Assembly (NCBI RefSeq): GCF_902706095.1
Contig: NZ_CACSJP010000002.1
Span: 434,001 to 498,000 of the forward strand
Length of the DNA stretch: 64,000 bases
Origin: Rhizobium sp. 18065
GTDB taxonomy: Bacteria > Pseudomonadota > Alphaproteobacteria > Rhizobiales > Rhizobiaceae
Reading direction: 5' to 3'
Shown here: piece after piece, positions 49,582 to 60,761 of the stretch
Layout: each line of letters starts with the position of its first letter
Position numbering within the stretch: the stretch's first letter is position 1
The notes under the pieces: model-generated
Databases searched by the model: none
The model's input: only the letters and a program-made list of their open reading frames with translations
What the model was told of the DNA's origin: nothing
Program-made: the position numbers and the translations under genes

Positions 49582-50736
49582 TTACTCCGCCGGAACGCCG
49601 GCAACCGACCGGAACAGGCTACGCTCCTGCGCCCGCTTTTCCGGACGCCGACGCGTCAGGGCCAGAATGAAGCCGGCCGTCACACAGATCGCCGTCATCG
49701 ACGAGCCGCCATAGGAGATCAGCGGCAGTGTCATGCCCTTGGCCGGCAGCAGTTCGAGATTGACGCCGATATTGATCATCGACTGAATGCCGAGCAGCAA
49801 CACCAGACCCGCCACAGCAAAGCGGTTGAAGTCATTGCGCTCGCGGTATGCATGGCTGAGACCGCGCAGCACCAGGAAGCCGAAGATCGCCACCAGCAGC
49901 ATGCAGAAGATGATGCCGAATTCTTCGGCGGCAACCGAGAAGATGAAGTCGGTATGACTGTCGGGAATGATACGCTTGACGATCCCCTCGCCCGGCCCCT
50001 GGCCAAACCAGTCGCCACGAATGATCGCCTCGCGGGCGGTATCTACCTGGAATGTATCGCCCTCGCCTGTCAGGAACCGGTCGACACGGCCAGCCACGTG
50101 CGGCAGCGTCATGTAAGCGCCGACAAAACCGCTGACGCCCAGAGCCCCCAGCACGACGATCCAGAACCAGGGCACGCCGGCCATGAAAAACATGCTGCCC
50201 CAGACGCTGGCGGTCAGAATGGTCTGACCAAGGTCGGGTTGGGCAATCAGCAGGGCAGCAACAATGCCGAAAAGCAGGATCGCAAACAGGTTTCCCGGAA
50301 TTTCAGGCTGGCGCGCATGTTCGGCGAACAGCCAGGCACAAATCACCACGAAAGCCGGCTTCATGAATTCGGACGGCTGGATCGACAGACCCGCAAGCGA
50401 CAGCCAGCGGCGGCCACCCTTGACCTCGACCCCGATGAACAGCACCAGAACCATCATGATCAGCGAGATGGCGAGCAATGCCATCGCCGTCCGGCGAACC
50501 TGCCGCGGCGACAGGAAGGAAAGGCCGATCATCACGCTCAGCGCCGGCAGCATGAACACGGCATGGCGCTTGACGAAGTGAAAGCTGTCGAGGCCAAGCC
50601 GCTCGGCAACCGCCGGCGATGCCGCAAAGGAGAGCATCAGGCCGATGCCCATCAACATGACGAAGATGATCATAAACAGGCGGTCGATGGTCCAGAACCA
50701 GTCCGCAAGCGGACCTCTCTCCACACGGCTAACCAT
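49582..50736 (-). CDS. ftsW: Peptidoglycan polymerase FtsW
   Basis: SEDS-family septal glycosyltransferase acting with FtsI. Length 384 aa with about ten hydrophobic helices. Typical segments are '[24 protein letters not shown]', '[20 protein letters not shown]' (catalytic Asp), '[19 protein letters not shown]' and '[15 protein letters not shown]'. One base separates its start from the murD stop. Confidence 0.97.
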   Translation of the reverse strand: MVSRVERGPLADWFWTIDRLFMIIFVMLMGIGLMLSFAASPAVAERLGLDSFHFVKRHAVFMLPALSVMIGLSFLSPRQVRRTAMALLAISLIMMVLVLFIGVEVKGGRRWLSLAGLSIQPSEFMKPAFVVICAWLFAEHARQPEIPGNLFAILLFGIVAALLIAQPDLGQTILTASVWGSMFFMAGVPWFWIVVLGALGVSGFVGAYMTLPHVAGRVDRFLTGEGDTFQVDTAREAIIRGDWFGQGPGEGIVKRIIPDSHTDFIFSVAAEEFGIIFCMLLVAIFGFLVLRGLSHAYRERNDFNRFAVAGLVLLLGIQSMINIGVNLELLPAKGMTLPLISYGGSSMTAICVTAGFILALTRRRPEKRAQERSLFRSVAGVPAE

Positions 50737-50737
50737 A

Positions 50738-52147
50738 TCAATTGCCTCCTGTTGGCATGTCGATCAGCATGGTGACGTCTTCCAGTCCCGCGACGTGACC
50801 GACAAAGGCATCACCGCGAACTTCGAAATTCTTGTACTGGTCGAAGCTTGCACAAGCCGGTGACAGCATGACCGCAGAGGCTTCGCCATCTTGATCGGCA
50901 TCAACGGCTGCATGGGCCAGGGCACGATCGAGTGTGCCGGAAATCTCGTACGGCACCTGCTCGCCCAGCGTCGCGGCAAAGCTCGATGCAGCTTCACCGA
51001 TCAGATAGGCCTTCACGATATGCGAGTAGAGTGGTGCGAGGCTTGTGATGCCGCCTTCTTTCGGCAGACCACCGGCAATCCAGTAGATCCGCTGATAGCT
51101 CGACAAAGCAGGTGCCGCAGCCTCGGCATTGGTTGCCTTGCTGTCATTGACAAACACCACCTGCCGACGTCGACCGACTGGCTGCATGCGGTGTTTGAGC
51201 CCCGGAAAGCTGGCAAGCCCTGCCTGTATCTCGGCAACAGAGACGCCAACCGCAAGGCAGGCGCCTATGGCTGCCGCCGCATTCTGTGCATTGTGCGCAC
51301 CGCGCAGTGTCTGAATCCCGTCAAGCTCGGCGATCGATGCCGTGGCACCGACTTCGGCACGAATGATTCGCGAACCTTCGGCATAAAGACCATCGGCCAA
51401 AGGCTGGCGCTTGGAGATCCGCATGACTTTGTGCCCGCCACGCTCGACACGGTCGGCAATCAATTCGCAGTAGCTGTCATCGACACCGACGATCGCCGTT
51501 CCCGCTCCGGCGACCAAACGCTCCTTGATCTCGGCATAGTGCTGCATCGTGCCATGGCGATCGAGATGATCGGGCGTCAGGTTGAGAAGAATGCCGGCTG
51601 TCGGGTTCAGCGTCGGCGCAAGGTCGATCTGGTAGGACGAGCACTCGACAACGAAGAAGCGGCCGTCCTTCGGAGGATCAAGCGTCAGCACGGCACGGCC
51701 GATATTACCGCCCAGTTGCGTATCGCGACCGCTGACAGTCAGGATATGCGCAATCAGCGCCGTAGTGGTCGACTTGCCATTGGTGCCGGTGATGGCGATG
51801 AAAGGGCAATTGGGGGCGATAGCACGACGCTCGCGCACGAAAATCTCGACATCGCCGATGATCTCGACGCCTTCGGCCCTCGCCAACGCGACAGACCAGT
51901 GCGGCTTGGGATGCGTCAAAGGGACGCCCGGCGACAGCACGAAGGACGATATCGTTTTCCAGTCGAGACTGTGCAGGTCGACGGTGTTGACGCCCTCGCC
52001 TGCCGCTTTCGCGACGCTGTCGGGATTGTCATCCCATGCAAAGACATCGGCGCCGCCGGCAACCAGCGACTTCGCTGTCGCAAGACCCGAACCGCCGAGG
52101 CCGAACAGCGCAACCCGCTTGCCCTTGAATGTGCTGGCCGGGATCAT
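50738..52147 (-). CDS. murD: UDP-N-acetylmuramoylalanine-D-glutamate ligase
   Basis: Adds D-Glu to UDP-MurNAc-L-Ala. Length 469 aa. N-terminal '[21 protein letters not shown]', ATP loop '[19 protein letters not shown]', '[10 protein letters not shown]', '[13 protein letters not shown]' and '[17 protein letters not shown]' identify it. Eight bases or fewer separate it from mraY and ftsW. Confidence 0.98.
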   Translation of the reverse strand: MIPASTFKGKRVALFGLGGSGLATAKSLVAGGADVFAWDDNPDSVAKAAGEGVNTVDLHSLDWKTISSFVLSPGVPLTHPKPHWSVALARAEGVEIIGDVEIFVRERRAIAPNCPFIAITGTNGKSTTTALIAHILTVSGRDTQLGGNIGRAVLTLDPPKDGRFFVVECSSYQIDLAPTLNPTAGILLNLTPDHLDRHGTMQHYAEIKERLVAGAGTAIVGVDDSYCELIADRVERGGHKVMRISKRQPLADGLYAEGSRIIRAEVGATASIAELDGIQTLRGAHNAQNAAAAIGACLAVGVSVAEIQAGLASFPGLKHRMQPVGRRRQVVFVNDSKATNAEAAAPALSSYQRIYWIAGGLPKEGGITSLAPLYSHIVKAYLIGEAASSFAATLGEQVPYEISGTLDRALAHAAVDADQDGEASAVMLSPACASFDQYKNFEVRGDAFVGHVAGLEDVTMLIDMPTGGN

Positions 52148-52154
52148 CTCGGCC

Positions 52155-53255
52155 TCACCGCAGCTTGAGTGTCGAAAGGCCGAGCATGGCGAGACCCACC
52201 GCGATGATCCAGAAGCGGATCACCACCTGGCTTTCGGTCCAGCCGAGTTTCTCGAAATGATGGTGGATGGGCGCCATCAAAAACACGCGCCGTCCCGTCA
52301 TCTTGAAATAGCCGACCTGGATGATCACCGACAGCGTTTCCATGACGAACAAGCCGCCGATGATTGCCATGACGATCTCGTGCTTGGTCGCAACCGCGAC
52401 CGAACCAATCAGGCCGCCCAGCGCCAGAGAGCCGGTGTCACCCATGAAAATGGCAGCCGGCGGCGCATTGAACCACAGGAAGCCGAGACCGGCACCGATC
52501 ACGGCACCCAGCAGCACGGCAAGTTCACCGGTGCCCGGGACGAAATGGATCTGCAGATAGTTGGAAAAAACCGCATTGCCGGTCAGGTATGCAATCACGC
52601 CGAACGAGGCGGCCGCAATCATCACCGGCACGATGGCAAGGCCATCGAGACCGTCCGTCAGGTTCACCGCATTGCCGGCCGCGACGATGACAAAGCCACC
52701 GAAGAGCACAAAGAAGATGCCGAGATCGATCATGAAATCCTTGACAAAAGGAAAGGTGATCGACGAACCGAAGGTGGAGCCCTGAGCCCCCGAATGCAGC
52801 GCCGACCCCATCATGAAATAGACGGCAATACCTGCGATCAGAAATTCAAGACCTAGGCGGGCCTTGCCCGAAAAGCCCTTGTCCGTCTGCTTGGTGACCT
52901 TCAGATAGTCATCGTAGAAACCGATCGCGCCAAAGCCCAGCGTCACCAGCAGCGTCGCCACAACATAGACATTGGACAGGTCAGCCCACAAAAGCGCCGA
53001 CACAACAATGCCGGCAAGGATCATCAGTCCGCCCATCGTCGGCGTACCGGCCTTCTTGAAATGGGTCTGCGGACCATCGGCACGGATCGGTTGTCCCTTG
53101 CCCTGTCTGACCCGAAGCGATGAAATCATCATGGGGCCGAACAGGAAGACGACAAGGGCAGAGGTGAACAGGGCAGCACCCGTGCGGAAGGTGATGTACC
53201 GAAACAAATTGAAGAATTGAAAGTGGTCCGCCAGTTCCACAAGCCAGATTAGCAT
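52155..53255 (-). CDS. mraY: Phospho-MurNAc-pentapeptide transferase
   Basis: Integral membrane enzyme that makes lipid I on undecaprenyl phosphate. It is 366 aa from ATG 53255 (AAAGGG upstream) with about ten helices. Family motifs are '[16 protein letters not shown]', '[20 protein letters not shown]' (Asp pair), '[14 protein letters not shown]', '[15 protein letters not shown]' and '[15 protein letters not shown]'. Lies between murF and murD. Confidence 0.98.
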   Translation of the reverse strand: MLIWLVELADHFQFFNLFRYITFRTGAALFTSALVVFLFGPMMISSLRVRQGKGQPIRADGPQTHFKKAGTPTMGGLMILAGIVVSALLWADLSNVYVVATLLVTLGFGAIGFYDDYLKVTKQTDKGFSGKARLGLEFLIAGIAVYFMMGSALHSGAQGSTFGSSITFPFVKDFMIDLGIFFVLFGGFVIVAAGNAVNLTDGLDGLAIVPVMIAAASFGVIAYLTGNAVFSNYLQIHFVPGTGELAVLLGAVIGAGLGFLWFNAPPAAIFMGDTGSLALGGLIGSVAVATKHEIVMAIIGGLFVMETLSVIIQVGYFKMTGRRVFLMAPIHHHFEKLGWTESQVVIRFWIIAVGLAMLGLSTLKLR

Positions 53256-53279
53256 TGGAGCCCTTTCCAAAAGCCCGGA

Positions 53280-54713
53280 TTAAAAGTGGCGCTCCGTGTC
53301 GGGGAATGCCGGATACTTGTCAAGCAGCGCCGCTACAATCTTGCCGAAACCAAGCCCGAGCGAGGATTTCACCATGACCACGTCTCCGGCACGCACTTCA
53401 GCCGCGACGAAATTCGCCAGTTCCGCCGTCGTTTCCAGATAGACGACATGGACGCTTTCCGGCAGTGCATCGCGCAAGGCCGTCATTTCAGGTCCGGCAA
53501 GCCAGACATGCTCGATCCCGGCCGCCAGCAACGGGCTTGCGAGATCGGCATGTACGCTTGCGGAAAAATCGCCCATCTCCAGCATGTCGCCAAGCACGGC
53601 AATGCGGCGACCGTCATATTCAGGCTGGGACGCGGCGAGGACCGCAATTGCCGCCCGCATAGATGCCGGGTTGGCATTGTAGCTCTCGTCGATCAACGTC
53701 AAAACATCGCGGCCGATCGCCAGCTTGTGGCGCTGACCACGCCCCTTGACCGGGGCAAGGTTTGCCAATGCGTCGATCGCCGCGTCGACATCGGCACCGA
53801 CGAGCGAGACGGCAGCCAGGACAGCCATCGCGTTCTCCGCCAGATGCCGGCCCGGCGCGCCAATACTGATTTCGCGGGTTTCTCCGCCAAACGAGACCCA
53901 CACCGTCGAGCGTTCCGCCGCTCCATCGAATTCGGCAAGCCTGAACTCAGCCTTGGCATGCTGGCCGAAGGTGTGGATATTTTCCACGCCGGCAGCAAAG
54001 GCCGCCTGTTCGAGCTGTTCGAAATAGGCGTTGTCGCGGTTGAGGATGACATCGCCCCCACGCGCCAGGCCATCGAAGATCTCCGCCTTGGCAGCAGCGA
54101 TTTCCTCCACGCTTGAAAAATTGCCCAGATGCGCCGGCGCGATCGTCGTGATGATCGCCACGTCCGGCCGTACCATCTGCGCCAGCGGGCCGATCTCGCC
54201 CGGGTGGTTCATGCCGATCTCGAACACGCCGTAGCGCGTATCCATCGGCATGCGCGCCAGCGTCAGCGGCACGCCCCAGTGGTTGTTGAACGATGCAACG
54301 GCGGCATGCACATTGCCGGAGGGTTCCAGCGCAACACGCAGCATTTCCTTGGTCGTCGTCTTGCCGACGGAGCCGGTTACCGCGATCACCGTGGCCGGTG
54401 TCCGGTCACGCGCAGCCTGGCCGAGCTTTTCCAACCCGATCAAAACGTCTTCGACCACGATCATCGGCACGGTCAGGCGCCCCAGCGCCGGAAGCTTTGC
54501 TTCATTGACCACCAGCAGCGACGCGCCATTGGCGATCGCGATGCTGGCATAGTCATGGCCATCGACCCGGTCGCCCTTGATGGCGAAGAAGGCCTCACCC
54601 GGCGTGATCGTCCGACTGTCGATCGAAATGCCGGTTATGCCCTCCGGCAGATTGCCGAAAGGTCGTCCGGCCATTGCGGCCACCATGTCGCGCGACGTCC
54701 AAAGAAAGGTCAA
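53280..54713 (-). CDS. murF: UDP-N-acetylmuramoyl-tripeptide-D-alanyl-D-alanine ligase
   Basis: Attaches the D-Ala-D-Ala made by Ddl to the tripeptide precursor. Length 477 aa. ATP loop '[19 protein letters not shown]', '[14 protein letters not shown]', '[14 protein letters not shown]' and '[16 protein letters not shown]' are MurF-specific. Its ATG overlaps the murE stop by four bases. Confidence 0.98.
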   Translation of the reverse strand: MTFLWTSRDMVAAMAGRPFGNLPEGITGISIDSRTITPGEAFFAIKGDRVDGHDYASIAIANGASLLVVNEAKLPALGRLTVPMIVVEDVLIGLEKLGQAARDRTPATVIAVTGSVGKTTTKEMLRVALEPSGNVHAAVASFNNHWGVPLTLARMPMDTRYGVFEIGMNHPGEIGPLAQMVRPDVAIITTIAPAHLGNFSSVEEIAAAKAEIFDGLARGGDVILNRDNAYFEQLEQAAFAAGVENIHTFGQHAKAEFRLAEFDGAAERSTVWVSFGGETREISIGAPGRHLAENAMAVLAAVSLVGADVDAAIDALANLAPVKGRGQRHKLAIGRDVLTLIDESYNANPASMRAAIAVLAASQPEYDGRRIAVLGDMLEMGDFSASVHADLASPLLAAGIEHVWLAGPEMTALRDALPESVHVVYLETTAELANFVAAEVRAGDVVMVKSSLGLGFGKIVAALLDKYPAFPDTERHF

Positions 54714-56167
54714 CGGTCGAACTCCTCCAATGCTTTGCGCAGTTCGGCATGATCGGAAAACGGCAAGGTGACAGCACCAACCGTCTGGCCCTCTTCGTGT
54801 CCCTTGCCGGCCACGATCAGCGTGTCGCCGGCGGCAAGCATTGCCACTGCCGCGCGGATCGCCTGCGCACGATCGCCGATCTCGATACCCCTCGGCGTTG
54901 CCGCCATGATCTCGGACCGGATGGTCGCCGGCGCTTCCGAACGCGGATTATCGTCAGTCACAATGGTGATATCGGCAAGCCGCGTGGCGATTTCACCCAT
55001 GATCGGCCGCTTGCCCTTGTCGCGATCGCCACCGCAGCCGAACACGACGATGACCCGGCCGGTGGTGAACGGACGGACAGAATTCAGGACGTTTTCCAGT
55101 GCATCCGGCTTGTGCGCGTAATCGACATAGGCAAGCGCGCCGCTCTTGCTCTGGCCGACCAGTTCAAGTCGACCCGAGGCGCCCTTGAGATGCTCCAGTG
55201 CCTTTAACGCCACCGCAGCCGGTGTGCCGGTCGAAATGGCAAGGCCGGCAGAAACCAGCGCGTTGGCAATCTGAAAATCGCCGGCGAGCGGAATATGCAC
55301 CTCGAAGATTTCGTCACCGCAATGAACTTCAGCCACCTGCTTGTGCCGGAAATGCTCCACGCGCTTGAGGCTGAGGAAACCGCCCTTGCGACCGACAGTG
55401 CGCACGTCATGACCGGCAGCCGTCGCGACCCGGATCGCCTCGTCAGACCACGGATCATCGGCAAAGATCACCGCCGGAGATCCCTTTGGCAAAAGCGTAT
55501 CGAACAACCGCATCTTGGCGGCCATATAGTCCTCGACCGTCGGATGGTAGTCCATGTGGTCGCGGCCGAGATTGGTGAACCCGGCAGCCGCCAACTTGAC
55601 GCCATCCAGCCGGCTCTGGTCGAGACCATGACTGGATGCTTCCATCGCCGCATGGGTCACGCCCTCGTCAGCCAATTCGCCCAGCAATGTATGCAGCGCG
55701 ATCGGGTCCGGCGTGGTCAAGGAGCCGTAGTCATTGCGTTTCGGCGAGATGACGCCGGTGGTGCCGATTTGTGCCGCAGCCTTGCCGGCCTCGGCCCAGA
55801 TCTGCCGTGTGAACGATGCAACCGAGGTCTTGCCCGCAGTGCCGGTGACCGCCACCATGATTTCCGGCTGCCGACCGACAAGACGGGCGGCGGCAAGGGC
55901 CAGCAGATGGCGCGGGTTTTCGGCGGTGATCACAGGCACAGGGGAATCGATGGAATGGCTTGCGACGACCGCGGCGGCTCCCCGCGCAACGGCGTCGGCA
56001 ATGTAGGCGGCTCCATCCGCCTTGCTGCCGGTCAGAGCAAAAAACAGGGTGCCGGGCACAACCTTGCGGCTATCGGCAGCAAGACCTGTAATCTCGATCG
56101 AGCCGACCTGTTTGGTCATCTGATCCTGATAGTGCTCGCCCGCCAGCTTGCCCAGTAACATCTGCAT
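54710..56167 (-). CDS. murE: UDP-MurNAc-tripeptide synthetase
   Basis: Adds the third residue (meso-diaminopimelate) to the stem peptide. It is 485 aa from ATG 56167 with AGAGGA upstream. '[20 protein letters not shown]', ATP loop '[17 protein letters not shown]', '[18 protein letters not shown]', '[18 protein letters not shown]' and the diaminopimelate-selecting 'DDNPRSE' are present. Overlaps murF. Confidence 0.98.
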   Translation of the reverse strand: MQMLLGKLAGEHYQDQMTKQVGSIEITGLAADSRKVVPGTLFFALTGSKADGAAYIADAVARGAAAVVASHSIDSPVPVITAENPRHLLALAAARLVGRQPEIMVAVTGTAGKTSVASFTRQIWAEAGKAAAQIGTTGVISPKRNDYGSLTTPDPIALHTLLGELADEGVTHAAMEASSHGLDQSRLDGVKLAAAGFTNLGRDHMDYHPTVEDYMAAKMRLFDTLLPKGSPAVIFADDPWSDEAIRVATAAGHDVRTVGRKGGFLSLKRVEHFRHKQVAEVHCGDEIFEVHIPLAGDFQIANALVSAGLAISTGTPAAVALKALEHLKGASGRLELVGQSKSGALAYVDYAHKPDALENVLNSVRPFTTGRVIVVFGCGGDRDKGKRPIMGEIATRLADITIVTDDNPRSEAPATIRSEIMAATPRGIEIGDRAQAIRAAVAMLAAGDTLIVAGKGHEEGQTVGAVTLPFSDHAELRKALEEFDR

Positions 56168-56220
56168 TCCATCCTCTCGGGGCAAATCGTGCCGAATCGC
56201 CCCGTCAATATTCGATCAAC

Positions 56221-57966
56221 TTAATAAGAGACGAGCAAGGCCGAGCCGTCTTCTCCGAATTTCGGTTCTACACCAAGAATTGCGGCGCTTCTGCGAATGA
56301 TGTCGGCAACCATCGGTGCGGCCGTATTACCTGCCAACGCGGCGCCGTTACCCTTGTCGGTCTTCGGCTCGTCGATAAAGGTCAGCACGACGTAGCGCGG
56401 GTTGTCGATCGGAAAGGCCGCCAGAAAGGCGTTGAAGTTCTTGTCGCCGACATAGCGACCGTTGACGACCTTGTCGGCCGTACCGGTCTTGCCGCCGACG
56501 TCGAAGCCTTCGACGCGTGCATTGCGGCCCGACCCCTTGACGCCATTCCACTCGAACAGAAAGCGCATGTCATCGCTGGTCGATGGCTTGATTACCTGTT
56601 TGGCAACCAGATCGGCCTGTTCGCGCGTTCGTGGCAGGAATGTCGGCTCGATCAGCTTGCCGCCATTGACCAGTGCGACACCGGCGACCGCCGTCTGCAG
56701 CGGCGTTGTCGATACGCCGTGGCCGAAGGAAATGGTGATCGAGTTGATCTTCTTCCATACGCGTGGCTGTGACGGCATCGCCACTTCCGGAAGCTCGGTC
56801 TGCATCTTGCTGAGCAGGCCGAGTCGCGTCAGGAATTCCTTGTGACCATCGGTGCCGACCAGGTCAGCGACCTTTGCCGTTCCGATGTTCGACGAATACT
56901 GGAAGATTTCCGGTACGGTCAGAACGCGATTCTTGCCGTGGAAATCCTTGATCGTGAAACCCCCGATCCGGATCGGATAGCGGGCGTCAAAGCTGTCCTT
57001 CAGAGAGACCTTGCCGGAATCCAGGCCCATCGCAATGGTGAAAGACTTGAAGGTCGAACCCATCTCGAATGTGCCGTTCGACATGCGGCTCAGCCAGCCT
57101 TCTTCCGAGCCGGCCGGATTGTTCGGATCGTAATCGGGCAGCGAAGCCATGGCCAGCACTTCACCGGTATGGGCATCGAGAACGACACCGCCAGCACCGA
57201 TCGCCTTGAATTTATCAACGGCGGAAACCAGAACGTCGCGGACGATGTTCTGCACGCGAATGTCGAGGGACAGCTTGACCGGCTCCAGCGGCATATCGCT
57301 GGTCATGCCGAGCGCGCGCAGATCGGCCATACCCTGGTTGTCGATATACTTCTCCATCCCGGTCATGCCGCGATTGTCGATATTGACGTAGCCGACAATG
57401 TGCGAGGCGGTAGAGCCACCCGGATAGAAGCGACGCTTCTCCGGACGAAAGCCGATGCCCGGGATGCCGAGCGCCAGGATCTGGCTCTGCTGTTTCGGCG
57501 TCAACTGGCGACTCAGCCACTGAAAGCGCGAATTCGACGAGAGTTTCTTGTAGGTACCCTTGATGTCGAGGTCCCTGAGAACAGTTGCGAGCCTTTCAAC
57601 GGCCTCGTCCGGGTCGACGATCTTGTGCGGCTCTGCAAACAACGAAACGGTGCGAATATCAGTCGCCAGAACTTCGCCATTGCGATCGAGAATATCGGGA
57701 CGCGACGCCATCAGGCGATCGGCGGGCAGGATGCTGGAAACCGTTTCTGGCTGCGCGTGACCATACTGGACGAGGCGACCACCGATAATCGCATAGGCGA
57801 AACAAAAGCCGGCAATCATGATGCCGACGCGGGTGCGCGCCATTTCCGTCTTGCGCTTGCCTGCCCCCTTGAAGGTGGCGCCATTGATTACGGTGCCGCT
57901 CCGCTGCACATCCGTGGAGAAATGCGCCCGGCTCTTCAACAGCATGATTCGCGAAAGAAAGGTCAT
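56221..57966 (-). CDS. ftsI: Division-specific transpeptidase FtsI (PBP3)
   Basis: Septal peptidoglycan transpeptidase, membrane-anchored. Length 581 aa. A basic cytoplasmic N-terminus (1-44) precedes one membrane helix (about 46-64), then the dimerisation domain ('ASRPDILDRNGEVLATD'). The penicillin-binding domain has SxxK Ser304-Lys307 (GSTFKSF), SxN Ser358-Asn360 (YSSNIG) and KTG 493-495 (GGKTGTA). Works with FtsW, encoded five genes on. The stop of ftsL overlaps its start codon by one base. Confidence 0.97.
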   Translation of the reverse strand: MTFLSRIMLLKSRAHFSTDVQRSGTVINGATFKGAGKRKTEMARTRVGIMIAGFCFAYAIIGGRLVQYGHAQPETVSSILPADRLMASRPDILDRNGEVLATDIRTVSLFAEPHKIVDPDEAVERLATVLRDLDIKGTYKKLSSNSRFQWLSRQLTPKQQSQILALGIPGIGFRPEKRRFYPGGSTASHIVGYVNIDNRGMTGMEKYIDNQGMADLRALGMTSDMPLEPVKLSLDIRVQNIVRDVLVSAVDKFKAIGAGGVVLDAHTGEVLAMASLPDYDPNNPAGSEEGWLSRMSNGTFEMGSTFKSFTIAMGLDSGKVSLKDSFDARYPIRIGGFTIKDFHGKNRVLTVPEIFQYSSNIGTAKVADLVGTDGHKEFLTRLGLLSKMQTELPEVAMPSQPRVWKKINSITISFGHGVSTTPLQTAVAGVALVNGGKLIEPTFLPRTREQADLVAKQVIKPSTSDDMRFLFEWNGVKGSGRNARVEGFDVGGKTGTADKVVNGRYVGDKNFNAFLAAFPIDNPRYVVLTFIDEPKTDKGNGAALAGNTAAPMVADIIRRSAAILGVEPKFGEDGSALLVSY

Positions 57967-58358
57967 CAGTCGTCCACCGATTCCATGGGTTGCACCGATC
58001 CTGTCGTGATCAGATCCTTGACTGGATCCGACGACGCTTCGCCCTGCGCCACCTCAGGCTTCGGCAATTGGTCCCTGGGCATCGGCAACTCCACCGGCTG
58101 CGCCAATTGTTCCGGAGACGTCGGCTCCAGCTTCAACTCTTCAGAATATGCCTTGACCAGCCGTTCCAGCCGGTTCGGCTGTGTCAGCAGCGCCCTGTCG
58201 GCCCGAAGCAGCTCGATCGTATCCTGCTCAAGCTTGATCTCGGCCTCCAGACGGCGAACCTCTACCGCCTTGTTGTCGGTATGGTGCTTGATCTGATAGG
58301 TGACGGCCGCTGCCGCCAGCATCGATCCAACAAGAATGAGATCGAAGGTTCTGAGCAT
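57966..58358 (-). CDS. ftsL: Cell division protein FtsL
   Basis: Small bitopic divisome protein of 130 aa. A membrane helix at about 5-23 is followed by a coiled coil ('VEVRRLEAEIKLEQDTIELLRAD') and the conserved 'LTQPNRLERLVKAY'. The C-terminal ~50 residues are Pro/Glu-rich and less conserved. Sits between rsmH (2-base gap) and ftsI in the standard order. Confidence 0.9.
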   Translation of the reverse strand: MLRTFDLILVGSMLAAAAVTYQIKHHTDNKAVEVRRLEAEIKLEQDTIELLRADRALLTQPNRLERLVKAYSEELKLEPTSPEQLAQPVELPMPRDQLPKPEVAQGEASSDPVKDLITTGSVQPMESVDD

Positions 58359-58360
58359 TA

Positions 58361-59386
58361 TTAGCCTCCGATCTTATCGAGAGTGGCAAGGTCCGGCAGA
58401 TCGAAGATCGACATGTCGGCGCGTTCTGCAGGTGCTTTGGTCCGGATGCCGGCACGCAGCTTGGCAGAGCGGGCGCGCGGATTGATTTCCGCCTCGGCTT
58501 CGGTTGCAGCGACCATGCCTTTGCCGACAGGCTCGAAGGTCGCTGGACGTGCTTCGACCATGGGAAGGTGGCGCGAACCTGACGCCTTGCCGGAACGCTC
58601 GGAAAAGAACTTCTTCACGATGCGATCTTCCAGCGAATGGAAAGTGACAACCACCAGCCGACCGCCCGGCTTCAATGCGCTTTCCGCCGCAAAAAGAGCC
58701 TGCGCCAGTTCGCCGAGTTCGTCATTGACGAAGATCCGCAACGCCTGGAACACGCGGGTCGCCGGATGGATCTTGTCCTTGGCTTTGCGCGGATTGACCG
58801 TCTCAATCAGGTTGGCCAACTCACGCGTCGTCCGGAAAGGCTCGGTGGCACGGCGCTTCTCGATCGCGCGCGCGATACGGCCCGCATGTTTTTCTTCACC
58901 GAGAAAGCCGAAAATCCGAATGAGGTCGGTCAGCTTGGCACGATTGACCACATCGGCGGCCGAAACACCGGAGGACGACATGCGCATGTCGAGCGGGCCA
59001 TTGCGTTGGAATGAAAAGCCGCGATCAGCCTCATCGATCTGCATCGAGGAAACGCCAATATCGAGCACGATGCCATCCAACCCTTCGGCGGGCGCGTGCT
59101 CGGCAAGTTGGGAAAACTGGGTGTGACGCAGGGACAAATGGTTATTGCTAGCCTCGACCAGCGCCTGGCCCGCAGCAATCGCATTCGGATCGCGGTCAAG
59201 TGCGATCACATCGGCACCAGCGCCGAGGATGGCCGTCGTGTAGCCGCCCGCGCCGAAAGTACCATCAAGAATGATCTTGCCCGGCTGCGCCTCGAGCGCC
59301 GCCAGAACCTCCGGGAGAAGAACCGGAATGTGGCGAACCGGTCCGCCATTGGCATCAGGTTCTCCCTCGCCAAGATTCGCCGCCAT
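58361..59386 (-). CDS. rsmH: 16S rRNA (cytosine1402-N4)-methyltransferase
   Basis: SAM-dependent methyltransferase modifying C1402 of 16S rRNA. It is 341 aa from ATG 59386 (GGAGAAGCGG upstream); the frame is open far upstream through mraZ sequence, but conservation begins at '[13 protein letters not shown]'. Motif I is '[16 protein letters not shown]', followed by '[19 protein letters not shown]' and '[17 protein letters not shown]'. Second gene of the dcw operon, 17 bases after mraZ. Confidence 0.97.
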   Translation of the reverse strand: MAANLGEGEPDANGGPVRHIPVLLPEVLAALEAQPGKIILDGTFGAGGYTTAILGAGADVIALDRDPNAIAAGQALVEASNNHLSLRHTQFSQLAEHAPAEGLDGIVLDIGVSSMQIDEADRGFSFQRNGPLDMRMSSSGVSAADVVNRAKLTDLIRIFGFLGEEKHAGRIARAIEKRRATEPFRTTRELANLIETVNPRKAKDKIHPATRVFQALRIFVNDELGELAQALFAAESALKPGGRLVVVTFHSLEDRIVKKFFSERSGKASGSRHLPMVEARPATFEPVGKGMVAATEAEAEINPRARSAKLRAGIRTKAPAERADMSIFDLPDLATLDKIGG

Positions 59387-59403
59387 TCCGCTTCTCCGTC
59401 TTT

Positions 59404-59841
59404 CTAGGTCCGCAGCCCTCGTAGCCGTACGACCTCTCTGGCCTTCGCCTGCGCCTCGTGAAACGCCTGCGGCTGCCACACTTGAAAATGATCCGATCGA
59501 CCGACGAAGCAGACCTCCGAGGAAATCCCCGTGAAATCCCGGATAAACTCCGTCATCATCAGACGCCCCTCCGCATCGAGTCGCATAAAGACGCCACCAC
59601 CATGAAGCAGCAGCGACATCTCGTTTGCCTCCAAAGCAAAAGGATCTTCCGCCGCCACCTTCCGCTCGTATCGCTCCAGCAAATCGGGGCCGCCGATATT
59701 GATTGCCGGATAGACGAAATCCTGGAGACAATAAAGCTCCTGAATGTCGCGCCCCGCGAGCACGGTACGAAAAGCCGCAGGAACGGAAACCCGCCCCTTC
59801 GCATCGATCCTGTTTGTCGCATTGGACAGGAAGCGGTTCAT
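59404..59841 (-). CDS. mraZ: Transcriptional regulator MraZ
   Basis: AbrB-like regulator of the dcw operon and first gene in it. It is 145 aa from ATG 59841, with GAGGGAGG upstream. Two MraZ/AbrB repeats are visible: '[23 protein letters not shown]' and, near residue 85, '[15 protein letters not shown]'. Family members bind direct TGGGN repeats in front of their own gene; four such boxes lie at 60018-60052. Confidence 0.95.
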   Translation of the reverse strand: MNRFLSNATNRIDAKGRVSVPAAFRTVLAGRDIQELYCLQDFVYPAINIGGPDLLERYERKVAAEDPFALEANEMSLLLHGGGVFMRLDAEGRLMMTEFIRDFTGISSEVCFVGRSDHFQVWQPQAFHEAQAKAREVVRLRGLRT

Positions 59842-60259
59842 GACAATCGACCGACCTCCCTCTCGACAGGAAGCCACTGATTGACCTCCGGAAACTGGTT
59901 ACGCCAACCGCTGACCACCCGACACTCAGTCCCTCTGCAGTGCTCGCCGCATTGCTGAACTGCCTGCCTGAATTCTGGGCTTTCGGGGCAAAATCAACCC
60001 CTTCAACGGCATGCATTTGGGATACCATGGGACACTATGGGCGTCAATGGGAACGGACTGGCGGAACCCCTTTCAGGATTCAATATTGATAGGCCGTTAA
60101 GCTTAACGAAAGGTTAGAAATCGCCGGGAACACGGCGCTTTTCGGCACGGCATGCAATGACGCCGATTTGGGCAAGGTCAAATTTAGCCGGGGAATTTCA
60201 GACTCTTGGCTGATTTTCGCTGTCATCGCCCCTACCCGCCCAAAGACGGAAGGGAGAGA
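59842..60259. other. mraZ leader and control region
   Basis: This 418-base gap separates mraZ from the rnpB 3' end. It holds the MraZ box array with a promoter candidate (60018-60052), a 12-base palindrome gttaagcttaac (60096-60107) and a small cgccg/cggcg hairpin (60122-60137) that may serve rnpB transcription end. The interval 59842-60017 would be a long mraZ leader of about 170 bases. No gene seen. Confidence 0.5.
60018..60052 (-). promoter_or_regulatory. MraZ operator array overlapping a candidate mra promoter
   Basis: Four boxes TGGGA, TGGGA, TGGGC, TGGGA start at 60018, 60028, 60038 and 60048 on the plus strand, each with a 5-base spacer, exactly one helical turn apart. On the minus strand a -35-like TTGACG (60047-60042) and a -10-like TATCCC (60024-60019) are 17 bases apart, both within the array. 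MraZ bound here would cover the promoter. The boxes run opposite to mraZ. Confidence 0.8.
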
Positions 60260-60690
60260 ATTTGCCAGTTGGCCTGTAAGCCGGGTTCTGTATGGCTCCG
60301 GTTGCCCGGAACGTGGCAGCCATTCATCTGGGACAGCATTTGCACGCTGCCTCTCGCAACCCACCCGGATGACTGGCCCGGAAACAGGCTGTGGTGGCGC
60401 TTGCGCGTCACCCGCGTCATCCCTATTCGGTCTTGCTCCCGGTGGGGTTTACCATGCCGTCCCTGTTGCCAGCGACGCGGTGGGCTCTTACCCCACCCTT
60501 TCACCCTTACCTCGCAGCGCCCGATGCAGGCATCGGACAATCGAGGCGGTTTCCTCTCTGTGGCACTTTCCCTAGGGTCGCCCCCGCCGGACGTTATCCG
60601 GCACCGTATTTCCGTGGAGCCCGGACTTTCCTCCCCTTACCGTCTTTCGACATTGGTAAAGCGCGGCTGCCCGGCCAACTGGCATGGCGT
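60260..60690 (-). ncRNA. rnpB: RNase P RNA, bacterial type A
   Basis: Catalytic RNA that matures tRNA 5' ends. The terminal helix P1 is seen as ggccaactggc (60673-60683) pairing with gccagttggcc (60264-60274). Near the 5' end the universally conserved block GAGGAAAGTCCGGGCTCC is present (minus strand, 60634-60616). Near the 3' end is the block ACAGAACCCGGCTTA (60291-60277). Length about 430 nt fits alphaproteobacteria. Exact ends are approximate. It is transcribed toward mraZ. Confidence 0.95.
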
Positions 60691-60761
60691 CCTTAAACGA
60701 CAGAGACGGCGAAAGCCAACAAAAACATAAGCGCAGCACACGCTTGGCCGGATTTGGTGAA

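Noticed and set aside
60168..60730. Several open frames on both strands around 60.2-60.7 kb
   Set aside because: They cover the RNase P RNA gene, identified by its conserved blocks and paired ends.
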